From JBFMDH01 sp044868105 (GTDB taxonomy: Bacteria; Acidobacteriota; Blastocatellia; UBA7656), in the NCBI GenBank assembly GCA_044868105.1, contig JBIOWC010000018.1, positions 1 to 10,083 on the forward strand: a stretch of DNA of 10,083 bases, in the 5' to 3' direction. This document shows positions 1 through 7,881 of this stretch, in pieces. The notes under the pieces are model-generated. The model did no database searches and was not told where the DNA came from. It saw nothing but the letters and a program-made list of their open reading frames with translations. Each line of letters opens with the position of its first letter. Positions within the stretch are counted from its first letter, which is position 1. Both the position numbers and the translations under genes were made by a program.

Positions 1-491
1 AAGTAACGAACCTCATGTGAATTTCTACACATGACCAAGTCGGAGCGACGGCAGCTAAATCGAATTAAAAAATTTACCAAAAATCCATGGATCAGCCTGA
101 ATCTTAGGCTTAAAGGATTATTAATTCTTTCCATTTCAGCCCTGAGTTCCTCATAATAAAGCGGCTCTAATCCATGAAAATCCGTAATGAATTGCAAACG
201 CCGGAACCGAGGCATTACGGCGCGTAAAAAGTTCACAACCCATCCTGTATAGCTATGAAAGGAAATGATGTCAAAATCCTGGGTATTCTCCTTCAACCAT
301 TTCCAAATATAAAAGGGATAAAGCAGCACAAACCAACGAGCATGCCTTTTATTCAGAGAGGGGAAATCTTGAGGTGCAATGATATTCGCAAAATGCGCCT
401 GGCGTTTTAAATACTCTGCGACTTGTTTGTAATGATTATAAACTGCCGATTGCGGACTCTTTGGTGTGTGTATGATAAACGCAATTCTCAT
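1..491 (-). CDS. GT-B glycosyltransferase, N-terminal part (cut by window edge)
   Basis: About 163 codons read from an ATG at 491 and run open off the left edge, so only the N-terminal domain is visible. The protein starts MRIAFIIHTPKSPQS, a first beta strand and loop typical of GT4-like (GT-B) enzymes. It continues with FDIISFHSYTGW, ITDFHGLEPLYYEE and, near the edge, SDLVMCRNSHEVRY. These match the pattern of family-4 N-terminal domains, where a strand ending in H and a 'D-x-V-x-x-x-S' strand line the acceptor cleft. The donor-binding C-terminal domain with its E-x7-E motif lies outside the window. The ATG overlaps the TGA of the upstream methyltransferase (ATGA at 488-491), and a GGAG lies 8 bases upstream (500-503), so the start is well supported. 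Likely role: adding a sugar to the lipid-linked repeat unit at the inner membrane. Donor and acceptor cannot be told. Confidence 0.8.
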   Translation of the reverse strand, partial: MRIAFIIHTPKSPQSAVYNHYKQVAEYLKRQAHFANIIAPQDFPSLNKRHARWFVLLYPFYIWKWLKENTQDFDIISFHSYTGWVVNFLRAVMPRFRRLQFITDFHGLEPLYYEELRAEMERINNPLSLRFRLIHGFLVNFLIRFSCRRSDLVMCRNSHEVRY

Positions 492-1228
492 TTACAGCAC
501 TCCGCAATTACCCCATAATGCAGCGCAAAAGGTTTTAAAACCAATCGAGCAAATTTATTTCGGTCAATCCATTCCATCCGTTCTGGTGCTTTTCCCGGTC
601 GAAGCAGATAGTGGGCGATGCCTTCGGTTACCAGTAGCTCAAACCCGAGTTTCTCTAATTCCCTTAAAATGCAAAAGGCAATTAGAGGTTGTTCAATCGG
701 TTGCAGCACATCACCGGAATTATAGGGTTTGTTGCGCAGCCAGAGATAAAATCGATACAACCCTGTCATATTCAAATAGCTTGGAAACGTGAGAATCAAT
801 CTACCCGATGGTTTTAAGACCCGATAAAATTCTGCGAGCGCCTGTTGAGGTTTAGGAGTGTGCTCTATGGTTTCGCAACTAATTACGAAATCAATGCTAT
901 CATTAGCCAAGGGTAAATCGCAGGCATCTGCATTTAGGGAGATTGGCTTATATCCGCTTTTCTCCACACGGTTCTTCGTGATTTTTACAGCTTGAGGTGA
1001 AAAATCTGCTCCAATAATGCTGGCACCTTTTGATGCTAGATAAGTCGTCAACTGACCACGGCCACAACCAATTTCCAAAACTGTTTTACCCGCCAGGTCT
1101 GTCAGGTTATGGCGTACAAACTTATTCCAAGGGTTATCCAGGTCAGCTATCAGGTCATCTACAACGGCTCGCCCTTCGTGCCACTGATTATAAAGCTTTC
1201 GAATCTTCTCTTTTTGTGTAGATGTCAT
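488..1228 (-). CDS. Class I SAM-dependent methyltransferase
   Basis: This 246-residue protein has a Rossmann-type SAM-binding core. Motif I is LEIGCGRGQ (51-59), the acidic residue after strand 2 is in GADFSP (D75), an adenine-contact DACDLP lies at 101-106, motif IV is FVISCETIEH (114-123) and the post-core strand is VLKPSGRLILTFPS (137-150). This pattern is that of Methyltransf_11/UbiE-like enzymes. Its start ATG overlaps the stop of the upstream dehydratase (ATGA, 1225-1228). No clear Shine-Dalgarno precedes it, so translation is probably coupled. Its own stop overlaps the glycosyltransferase start. The setting suggests a sugar O- or C-methylation, for example on a deoxyhexose, but the C-terminal half (about 155-246) that would set the acceptor is not one I recognise. 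The substrate is therefore unassigned. Confidence 0.88.
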   Translation of the reverse strand: MTSTQKEKIRKLYNQWHEGRAVVDDLIADLDNPWNKFVRHNLTDLAGKTVLEIGCGRGQLTTYLASKGASIIGADFSPQAVKITKNRVEKSGYKPISLNADACDLPLANDSIDFVISCETIEHTPKPQQALAEFYRVLKPSGRLILTFPSYLNMTGLYRFYLWLRNKPYNSGDVLQPIEQPLIAFCILRELEKLGFELLVTEGIAHYLLRPGKAPERMEWIDRNKFARLVLKPFALHYGVIAECCK

Positions 1229-2196
1229 AGCTTTTTATACCAATTAATCGTGAGGCTTATTCCGTCTTCTAACTCAACGCGTGGCGACCAACCTAATTTC
1301 TCTTTTGCTTTGGTGCCGTCGAGCCATTGTCGGTCTATTTCGCCAACCGGGTTTCCTTTGCCCTGTATCACAGGCTGAAGGTCGGGTTTTCCTACCAGAC
1401 GCAAGATTGTTTCAACCAGTTCCAAAACCCGTACTGGCTTATTATGTCCGGCATTGAAGACCTCGCCACGGGTATCTTCGATGCGCTCGGCAAGCAACAA
1501 ATACAAATCAATCACATCATCAATATATAAGTAATCGCGTTCCGGTGTGCCATCGCTGCGGATAATTGGCGGACGACCTGCAAGCGCAGTACGAATAGTA
1601 TCGGGTACAATGCGCGAATAATTCACATCGCCGGGTCCATAGATATTGGCAAAGCGGGTCACCACAATCGGCAATTGAAAGGTATTGAAATAGCTACGCG
1701 CAATTAAATCGGCACAGGCTTTCGATACATCGTATGGATATTCGGGATTGAGCGAATAGTCTTCTCGATATGGCAATTCTTTATGCGTACCATAGGCTTT
1801 ATCGCTCGAGGCGATGATGATGGATTGCAAAGAATCTTTTCCGCGACAGGCTTCCAACAGGTTCCAGGTGCCTTCGATATTGGCTCTGAACGTCGAAAGC
1901 GGTGAGCGGTTTGCTGCCCCAACAATGGCTTGCGCCCCAAGATGATAAACGGCTTCAACGGCATATTCATTGATGGCGCGTTCAAGCAACGCATACTCTT
2001 CGAGGCTACCGCGAACCGTGGTCACGGACTTTTCGAGTTTCAGGCGATAAAAATTTGATTCGGCGACCTCATCACGCACTAGCGCAATAACGCGCGCCCC
2101 AAGGCCGACAAGGCGCGCCGCAAGCGAGGAACCCACAAAGCCAGTGGCGCCAGTTATAAATACCGCTCTATCTTTCCAAAAATTATTAACTGTCAT
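1225..2196 (-). CDS. rfbG: SDR-family sugar-nucleotide dehydratase, probably CDP-glucose 4,6-dehydratase
   Basis: This 323-residue extended short-chain dehydrogenase/reductase has an N-terminal NAD(P)-binding GATGFVG (about 16-22), YHLGAQAIV (about 84-92), the active-site strand ASSDKAYG (S131-D132-K133) and the catalytic pair in YDVSK (Y155, K159). A C-terminal sugar-nucleotide-binding region includes RFANIYGPGD, RSDGTPERDYLY and GWSPRVELEDG. The Ser-Asp-Lys arrangement, where dTDP-glucose dehydratases have Asp-Glu, is what I associate with CDP-glucose 4,6-dehydratases. The gene directly follows glucose-1-phosphate cytidylyltransferase, which makes its substrate. The product would be CDP-4-keto-6-deoxyglucose. 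I chose ATG at 2196; a TTG two codons upstream (2202) is also in frame, and neither has a strong ribosome binding site. The alternative is another NAD-dependent sugar epimerase. The family is certain and the substrate is inferred. Confidence 0.8.
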   Translation of the reverse strand: MTVNNFWKDRAVFITGATGFVGSSLAARLVGLGARVIALVRDEVAESNFYRLKLEKSVTTVRGSLEEYALLERAINEYAVEAVYHLGAQAIVGAANRSPLSTFRANIEGTWNLLEACRGKDSLQSIIIASSDKAYGTHKELPYREDYSLNPEYPYDVSKACADLIARSYFNTFQLPIVVTRFANIYGPGDVNYSRIVPDTIRTALAGRPPIIRSDGTPERDYLYIDDVIDLYLLLAERIEDTRGEVFNAGHNKPVRVLELVETILRLVGKPDLQPVIQGKGNPVGEIDRQWLDGTKAKEKLGWSPRVELEDGISLTINWYKKL

Positions 2197-2246
2197 TTCC
2201 AATGATGGGTTTAGGTTTCAATATCAGGTGAGTCCCATTTTGAACA

Positions 2247-3020
2247 TCACCAAATTTTCCAGGCCGGTTTGCCGCTGTTCCAAAGTTCGTTGAGGCTTGT
2301 AGTGTCTTTATAGGTATCCATACACTTCCAATAAGATTCGTGCCGATAAGCCATCAATTCGCCTTCGTGAGCCAAGCGTTCAAGCGGGGCTTGCTCTAAT
2401 ACCACATTGTCATCGAGGTAATCGAAAAACGCTTTGCGAAAAACAAAGAAGCCGCCATTTATCCATTGCTCCAACACGGGTTTTTCAGCAAAGCGCGACA
2501 CCTGACCATCATTATCAATATCCAGAACACCGAATTGCAATTCGGGTTTTACGACGGTAATGGTGCCGATTTTACGATGCGAATTGTGATATCCAACCAG
2601 CGCGCGAATATCAATATCGGCGACCCCATCGCCATACGTTACCATGAACGAATCTTCATTAACGTACTGCGCGATCCGTTTGACGCGCCCGCCGGTATTG
2701 GTCTCAAGCCCTGTGTCCACAAAGGTGATTTTCCACTTTTCGAGATTTCGGTTCATTAACTGAATCTGCGATTGATCTTGGTTTAAATCGAGCGTGAAAT
2801 CGTGAAAACGCCAACTCAGATAATCCATGAAATATTCTTTGATAGCTTGACCTTTGTATCCCAAACAAAGAATAAAATCATTAAAGCCGAACGCCGAATA
2901 GATTTTCATAATATGCCAGAGAATCGGTTTGTCGCCGATTTCAATTAATGGCTTAGGAATAGATTCGGTGTGCTCTTTCAGTCGCGTGCCTTTGCCGCCA
3001 CACAGTATCGCTACTTTCAT
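2247..3020 (-). CDS. rfbF: Glucose-1-phosphate cytidylyltransferase
   Basis: This 257-residue protein has the length expected for RfbF. It is a nucleotidyltransferase with the N-terminal signature LCGGKGTRLKE (6-16), the sugar-phosphate lysine in IPKPLIEIG (K23), a TNTGGRVKR loop (108-116), the metal-binding YGDGVADID (129-137), WINGGFFVF (186-194) and a C-terminal CMDTYKD (233-239). Together these are typical of the cytidylyltransferases rather than of the dTDP-glucose enzyme RmlA. It converts CTP and glucose-1-phosphate into CDP-glucose and pyrophosphate in the cytoplasm. It sits 93 bases after the GDP-mannose dehydratase stop and about 50 bases before the dehydratase that would use its product. 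No good Shine-Dalgarno is visible before the ATG (upstream bases are A-rich), but the protein begins MKVAILCGGKG exactly as the family does, so the start is secure. Confidence 0.95.
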   Translation of the reverse strand: MKVAILCGGKGTRLKEHTESIPKPLIEIGDKPILWHIMKIYSAFGFNDFILCLGYKGQAIKEYFMDYLSWRFHDFTLDLNQDQSQIQLMNRNLEKWKITFVDTGLETNTGGRVKRIAQYVNEDSFMVTYGDGVADIDIRALVGYHNSHRKIGTITVVKPELQFGVLDIDNDGQVSRFAEKPVLEQWINGGFFVFRKAFFDYLDDNVVLEQAPLERLAHEGELMAYRHESYWKCMDTYKDTTSLNELWNSGKPAWKIW

Positions 3021-3113
3021 TTTGTTTTAGAGATGAGTTGCCACAGAGTTACTGGCCTGCCCGATGGTTACGCTCATTCAGTTAAGTCTGCACACCCAGT
3101 GTTCAGGTCTGGT

Positions 3114-4076
3114 TCAGCTTTCTCGTTCAACCATTCTGATATCGTTTTCGACCATTCGGCGAATCATCTCTTCAAAGGGAATCTGAGGTCGCCACCCGAG
3201 CCTTTGGTTGGCTTTTGAGGCGTCCCCAATCAGATGGTCAACTTCAGCAGGTCGCAAAAAATCCGGGTCAATAATTACATGGTTTTGCCAATCAAGACCG
3301 GCTGCCCCAAAGGCGGTTTCGACGAGATATTTAACCGAATGGGCAACCCCCGTGGCGATAACATAATCTTCCGGCAGCGGTTGTTGTAACATCCTGTACA
3401 TCGCATCTACATAATCCGGCGCGTACCCCCAATCACGTAGCGCGTCGAGGTTACCCATCTTCAGTTCTTTGGCTTTGCCTTTCTTGATTCGCGCCACGCC
3501 ATTGGTCACTTTGCGGGTAACAAATTCTAAGCCGCGGCGTTCCGATTCGTGATTGAAGAGGATGCCCGAACAGGCGAAAAGGTTATAGCTTTCGCGATAA
3601 TTCACCGTAATGTAATGCCCATAAACTTTGGCCACCCCATAGGGGCTGCGCGGATAAAATGGCGTGTTTTCATTTTGGGGGGTCTGGCGAACCTTACCGA
3701 ACATCTCACTCGATGACCCTTGGTAAAAGCGCGCATCCGGTTTGTATTTGCGGATGGACTCAAGAATGCGGGTCACCCCTACGCCGGTAATATCGGAAGT
3801 GAGTACCGGTTGATTCCAGGAGGTAGGAACGAAAGATTGCGCCGCCAGGTTATAAACTTCATCCGGCATGATCGTTCGTATCGCTTCATCAAGAGATGAT
3901 TGATCGGTCAAATCCCCCTGGGTTAGCGTAACGTATTCGCGAATGTGTTGGATGCGATCAAATTTTTCAACACTTGAACGACGCACCATGCCATAAACCT
4001 GGTAATTTTTTTCCAGTAATAATTCTGCAAGATAAGAACCATCTTGTCCGGTAATGCCGGTTATCAATGCATTCAT
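3114..4076 (-). CDS. gmd: GDP-mannose 4,6-dehydratase
   Basis: This 320-residue extended SDR has the nucleotide-binding GITGQDGSYLAE (7-18), the NADP-type basic loop MVRRSS (30-35), NLAAQSFVPTSW (76-87), the active-site QGSSSEMFG (S121-S122-S123-E124) and SPYGVAK (Y146, K150). Further on it has NHESERRGLEFVTRK and ALRDWGYAPDYV. These strings are close to diagnostic for GDP-mannose 4,6-dehydratase, which makes GDP-4-keto-6-deoxy-D-mannose, the precursor of GDP-fucose, GDP-rhamnose or GDP-perosamine. The length is slightly below that of the roughly 370-residue enterobacterial enzyme but normal for short forms. A GAGGA lies 11 bases before the ATG, a rather long spacing. No GDP-fucose synthase, rhamnose reductase or aminotransferase partner follows in the window. 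A terminator-like hairpin lies upstream, so this gene may head a separate transcript. Confidence 0.96.
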   Translation of the reverse strand: MNALITGITGQDGSYLAELLLEKNYQVYGMVRRSSVEKFDRIQHIREYVTLTQGDLTDQSSLDEAIRTIMPDEVYNLAAQSFVPTSWNQPVLTSDITGVGVTRILESIRKYKPDARFYQGSSSEMFGKVRQTPQNENTPFYPRSPYGVAKVYGHYITVNYRESYNLFACSGILFNHESERRGLEFVTRKVTNGVARIKKGKAKELKMGNLDALRDWGYAPDYVDAMYRMLQQPLPEDYVIATGVAHSVKYLVETAFGAAGLDWQNHVIIDPDFLRPAEVDHLIGDASKANQRLGWRPQIPFEEMIRRMVENDIRMVERES

Positions 4077-4168
4077 ATTTTAGTTTGTCCTCGAAAAATA
4101 AATGATAAAAGACTTCGTCTGGTTTGTTACCTGAGCCCGATTGTAGTTTTCCCCCAATCAAAATATAA

Positions 4169-4202
4169 GCGGTGACGAGAGCATCAACTCCAGCGTCACC
4201 GC
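4169..4202 (-). terminator. Rho-independent terminator-like hairpin between wzc-like gene and gmd
   Basis: Positions 4169-4177 (GCGGTGACG) pair perfectly with 4194-4202 (CGTCACCGC), a 9-bp GC-rich stem around a 16-base loop. GAG (4179-4181) and CTC (4188-4190) can extend it inside the loop. Read on the minus strand, the stem is followed at once by TTATATTTTG, a T-rich run. It lies 55 to 88 bases after the kinase stop and 93 bases before the gmd start, which is where an intrinsic terminator or partial attenuator of the export block would be expected. The T tract is interrupted by A bases, so termination may be incomplete. Confidence 0.65.
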
Positions 4203-4256
4203 GCGCCAAATTCACTTTTGTTGAAGTTTGAAATCTTAAACCAACGGGTGTCTAAA

Positions 4257-6626
4257 CTAATCGCCAACGCCATCAACTTTTTCTTGTCCGTAATAATCGG
4301 AGTAATAGCGGTAGTGATAATAGTAATCATACCCTTCACGGCGCAGGTCTACATTATTCAAGACCACGCCAAAAATTTTGGCGCCCACATTGGCGAGTTC
4401 CTGTCGGGCGCGGCGCACCACTTCACGTTTGCTGCGGCCACCTTGTACCACCAGTATAACGCCGTTTACCAGCGTTGAGAGAATCACCGGGTCTGTTACG
4501 TTGATTAGCGGTGGTGAATCAATCAGGATGTGGTCATATCTTTCCGAGAGGGTCTTTAACATCTCTTTCATTCTCTCGGAGCTAACCAACTCGGCCGGGT
4601 TAGGGGGAATCGCGCCCGATGGTAAGACCGATAGATTTTTAATCGGCAATTTCTGTATCACGGAGTCAATTTGTATATCACGGGCAAGGTATGTCGACAG
4701 CCCCCTGGTATTATCGATTTCGAAGAACTTATGAACCGCCGGTTTTCGCAAATCACAATCAATGATTAAAACCGAAGCTCCGAGTTGAGCCAGTGAAATT
4801 CCCGAATTGACAATTGTTGTGGTCTTCCCTTCTCCGGGTTGTCCACTGGTCACCAATAAAATCTTCGGTGGCGTTCCGGCCGAGGATAACAACACCGAGG
4901 TGCGCAAAGCGCGATAGGCTTCGGCAGCCGTTGAGCGTTTATCAAAGGCGACGAGTTGCGAAGAAGCTCCCCCAACAGAAATTTGCTTTTGCGACGCATT
5001 TCGTGAATTATCGCGAATCATCTTGGGAATGACACCGAGCGCCGGAAGTTGGGTGTACCGATTGATGTCTTCGACGGTCTTCACCGTATTATCAAGGTAG
5101 TTCAACGTAAAGGCGACAATCACGCCGCCCAGTAAGCCCATAAAAAAGGCCATCAGAATTATCCGCATTCGAAAGGGTCCGATAGGGCCGCCGGGCACTT
5201 CGGCAGGCTCGATGTAATTCATGTTATTCTGCTGTTCAGCCCGTTGGATCTGCGAGTGATTATATTTTTGCAACAGGTCGGTATAGAGTTTTTTAGCTGT
5301 TTCCAGATTCTCTTTCAAAATACTGAATTGAATCAGCGACTGATTTTGTTGAGAGGCCTCGGTTTTGGCACGTTCAAGCGCCTCTTTCAATGATTTTTCT
5401 TCTCGCAGCGCTCGGTCGTAATCTACTTTTACCTTCTCTTCAAGCCCCTTAATACTTGCGCTAATCTGCATCTGCAAAACAGCAATCTGCTTTTTAGTAT
5501 CAATGACATTAGGATTTTCGGGACCAAACTTCTCATCCAACTGAGCCGCTTTTAACTGCAGTTCTTCTAACTTTCTCTGTCGATCGGCAATCTTGGTATC
5601 GGTAAATTCTTCGGGCAGTTTATCGGTTTTTCCGGCCTTCACCTGCTCATACATGGACTCTTTCATAATGCGATTGGCTTCCGCCTGAATCACCTGCTGG
5701 TGCATCCGTGAAAGTTTATCCGATGTCAGCGTCTCTTTTTCATCTACGGAATAAAGGTTATGGTCGCGCATATAATCGGCGAGTTCTTTATCGGCACGTT
5801 GAACCTTGGCTTCGAGTTCGCGGGTAGCGTTATCGAGCCAATCCGAGGTGTTGGTATAACGCTCAGTCTGTCGCTTGAAATTACGCTCAATAAAATCTTT
5901 GGCTACGCCGTTGGCGACATTCGCCGCAATTTCCGGGTCGGTGTGTGTGAAGGAAACTTTTAAAGCGCGGGTATCGGGAACCTGTTCGACGGTGATGCCG
6001 CCGGCTAAGGTTTTGACAATCGGTGAAAGCCGTTTGCTCTCTTCGGGAGAAATCTCGACCTCTTGATTTTGCTGTACCAGTGGAGCCGTGCGGGTTTCTA
6101 CAGCATCATCCGTTTTGGTTAACTCTTTGGCTTTTCCGGTAATCACACTGATGGCATCCGAAATCGAACGACGCCGACTTTCTAAAAACTTAGGATTTTC
6201 GTCCAATTTGAGAGATTTGGCGACTCTTTCGAGAATCGGGCGGCTGGTCAGTTTGAGCATATTCGTTTTAATGCTCACATAATTACTGTATTCGCTGGAC
6301 GGCATATATTGATCGTCAAAGCGAATTAAGTTCTGTTCATCTTTACCAATTTCAATTGTCGCAGTCGCTTGATAGATAGATTTGTCCCGATAAACTTCAA
6401 TGGAAACCAAAGTCGTCACAATGATGGTGAGCACAATTATAAGCAATTTATATTTGAGAATCGTGCGCCAGATGTCACGCACATGAATGCCATCGTCCGG
6501 TTCACCGTAACCATATCCGTAGGCCATCGCGTCAGGATAGCCGGCGCTTCGGGGATACCCCGGACGGATCAGCGTCGCTTCATCTAATACTGTTGCCTTT
6601 TCTAATTCAGTCTTTTCTTCAGCCAT
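4257..6626 (-). CDS. wzc: Polysaccharide co-polymerase with fused tyrosine autokinase (Wzc-like)
   Basis: This 789-residue inner-membrane protein combines a Wzz-type chain-length domain with a BY-kinase. In order it has a cytoplasmic N-terminus rich in Gly and Tyr, membrane segment 1 (about 61-77), a periplasmic region with long coiled coils (about 260-460), a proline-rich PGGPIGPF (478-485), and membrane segment 2 (about 488-508). The kinase follows, with the oligomerisation motif E-x2-R-x2-R (E569, R572, R575), Walker A GQPGEGKTT (595-603), Walker A' LIIDCDLRKP (620-629) and Walker B ILIDSPP (700-706). The C-terminus carries a tyrosine cluster of nine Tyr (766-779). The protein would control polymer length and export through the outer-membrane partner, with phosphorylation of the tail tuning assembly. 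The start ATG has AAGGG six bases upstream. It lies 99 bases after the wza-like stop. Confidence 0.95.
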   Translation of the reverse strand: MAEEKTELEKATVLDEATLIRPGYPRSAGYPDAMAYGYGYGEPDDGIHVRDIWRTILKYKLLIIVLTIIVTTLVSIEVYRDKSIYQATATIEIGKDEQNLIRFDDQYMPSSEYSNYVSIKTNMLKLTSRPILERVAKSLKLDENPKFLESRRRSISDAISVITGKAKELTKTDDAVETRTAPLVQQNQEVEISPEESKRLSPIVKTLAGGITVEQVPDTRALKVSFTHTDPEIAANVANGVAKDFIERNFKRQTERYTNTSDWLDNATRELEAKVQRADKELADYMRDHNLYSVDEKETLTSDKLSRMHQQVIQAEANRIMKESMYEQVKAGKTDKLPEEFTDTKIADRQRKLEELQLKAAQLDEKFGPENPNVIDTKKQIAVLQMQISASIKGLEEKVKVDYDRALREEKSLKEALERAKTEASQQNQSLIQFSILKENLETAKKLYTDLLQKYNHSQIQRAEQQNNMNYIEPAEVPGGPIGPFRMRIILMAFFMGLLGGVIVAFTLNYLDNTVKTVEDINRYTQLPALGVIPKMIRDNSRNASQKQISVGGASSQLVAFDKRSTAAEAYRALRTSVLLSSAGTPPKILLVTSGQPGEGKTTTIVNSGISLAQLGASVLIIDCDLRKPAVHKFFEIDNTRGLSTYLARDIQIDSVIQKLPIKNLSVLPSGAIPPNPAELVSSERMKEMLKTLSERYDHILIDSPPLINVTDPVILSTLVNGVILVVQGGRSKREVVRRARQELANVGAKIFGVVLNNVDLRREGYDYYYHYRYYSDYYGQEKVDGVGD

Positions 6627-6725
6627 GTCTTACCCTTTAAAAGAGCTTCAACCAATTATTTTGGGAAGCGTCTTTTATCAAAATATTTTTTCAGTCAGAG
6701 TAGAGGTGAATGATTTCAGAAGTCA

Positions 6726-7859
6726 TCAACGAACCGGAACGCCTCGAGTTGCCATACCGATTCCGAAGGCATTGAGTATGGCGCCGCCAAAGGCTTTTGC
6801 CTTGCTATGTGGAATAATAACCATGTCGTTGGCAACGAGCGTAACATCCGGTTTTTTGCCATCCATAATTGCGCCCAGGTCAACTTTTATTTCTTCTCGC
6901 TTTCCGGTAACTGGGTCTTCCCGAACAATGAACCCGCGATCTTTTGCAGCTACGCTCTTAAAGCCGCGCGCCAGCCCGATTGCCTGTCGCAAGGTGGTTC
7001 CCGGTTTGAGGGTGAAATCTCCGGGCGCTTCGACTTCACCAGCAATAAAAAATACATCGGCTATGGGGACATTCACGACATCGCCAGGTTCTAAGTCAAA
7101 GTTGCCTTTGACTTCGCCTTTGAAGAAATTATTAATATTTACCGGAAACATTTCATATTCAGGTAAGGGGTCTTTGGTTGTTTCAAGGGTTTGCGAAGGG
7201 GTCTGCACCTGGGTTTGTTGAGGGGCGGGTTGTGGAGCGTCAAATTTGGGTTTGCGGAAAACGAAGGCCGTCGAGCCATGCGTAGGCGCCAGTCCCCCTG
7301 CAAGGATCAGTAGCGTATGTAGTGAGGCGCGACTTTCAATTAAATAAACCCCGGGCCGGCTGACTGCGCCCATCACAAAGAATGAACGGCTGTTGAATTC
7401 CCTAACCGTCACGGTTACTCGCGGGTTTTTCAGATAACGCCCGCGCAAGCCGGCGGCAATTAAATCGGATATTTCATAAATCGTCTTCCCCTTGACCTCA
7501 AGCGTATTCAAAAACGCCATCGGAATCTCACCCCGACTGCTGACCGCAAAGATACCAGATAATTCAGGAGCATCTGCGATATTGATTTCAAGAACATCGC
7601 GTGGGCCGATTTTGTAATCCTCTGAGGGTTCGACCAGAATGTTAGACGTAGAACGATCATTTGGACGATGAATCTCAGTGGATGAATTTCGCGTAGCGGG
7701 AATTGGATTTTGACTCTCTTGCTGCGCCACTGCGACAAAAGGGAGTATCAAAATACCTAGGACCGTAAAGCAAGCCTGCAATAAATTATCTGAAAATAAT
7801 CGTGGGAATTGCTTTCCAGCGCGGTTAGTCAAACACGTATATTCAAACCTGAAATTCAC
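6726..7859 (-). CDS. wza: Polysaccharide export outer-membrane protein (Wza-like)
   Basis: This secreted periplasmic/outer-membrane protein forms the polymer exit channel with the Wzc-like partner. From a GTG at 7859 it has 377 residues. It has a signal peptide with hydrophobic core ACFTVLGILILPFVAVA and a probable cut at AVA-QQ (about 45). The Poly_export domain (about 78-155) starts DYKIGPRDVLEI, and SLBB-like domains follow (about 158-201 with VMGAVSRPGVYLIES, and about 267-330 with FIAGEVEAPGDFTLKPG). A Pro/Gln/Thr-rich linker (about 205-233) separates the two. There is no lipobox, unlike lipoprotein Wza of E. coli. An in-frame ATG at 7910 would add 17 residues, but the GTG has a perfect GGAGGT (7866-7871) at a 6-base spacing and the ATG has none. 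The C-terminus ends in a Gly/Ala-rich hydrophobic helix. A role in EPS export is well supported. Confidence 0.9.
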   Translation of the reverse strand: MNFRFEYTCLTNRAGKQFPRLFSDNLLQACFTVLGILILPFVAVAQQESQNPIPATRNSSTEIHRPNDRSTSNILVEPSEDYKIGPRDVLEINIADAPELSGIFAVSSRGEIPMAFLNTLEVKGKTIYEISDLIAAGLRGRYLKNPRVTVTVREFNSRSFFVMGAVSRPGVYLIESRASLHTLLILAGGLAPTHGSTAFVFRKPKFDAPQPAPQQTQVQTPSQTLETTKDPLPEYEMFPVNINNFFKGEVKGNFDLEPGDVVNVPIADVFFIAGEVEAPGDFTLKPGTTLRQAIGLARGFKSVAAKDRGFIVREDPVTGKREEIKVDLGAIMDGKKPDVTLVANDMVIIPHSKAKAFGGAILNAFGIGMATRGVPVR

Positions 7860-7865
7860 AGTTGC

Positions 7866-7871
7866 ACCTCC
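7866..7871 (-). promoter_or_regulatory. Ribosome binding site that decides the wza-like GTG start
   Basis: On the minus strand 7866-7871 reads GGAGGT, followed by six bases (GCAACT) and GTG at 7859-7857. It is the strongest Shine-Dalgarno I see in the window. It lies inside the reading frame of the longer ATG-initiated version, which has no such site. Confidence 0.75.
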
Positions 7872-7881
7872 GACTACAAAA

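Noticed and set aside
3967..4215. 82-residue minus-strand open frame overlapping the start of gmd and the intergenic hairpin
   Set aside because: It overlaps a certain gene in another frame, runs through the terminator-like stem and shows no domain or ribosome binding site.
6625..7221. 198-residue plus-strand open frame
   Set aside because: It is opposite the well-supported Wza-like gene, with composition typical of an antisense shadow and no recognisable motif.
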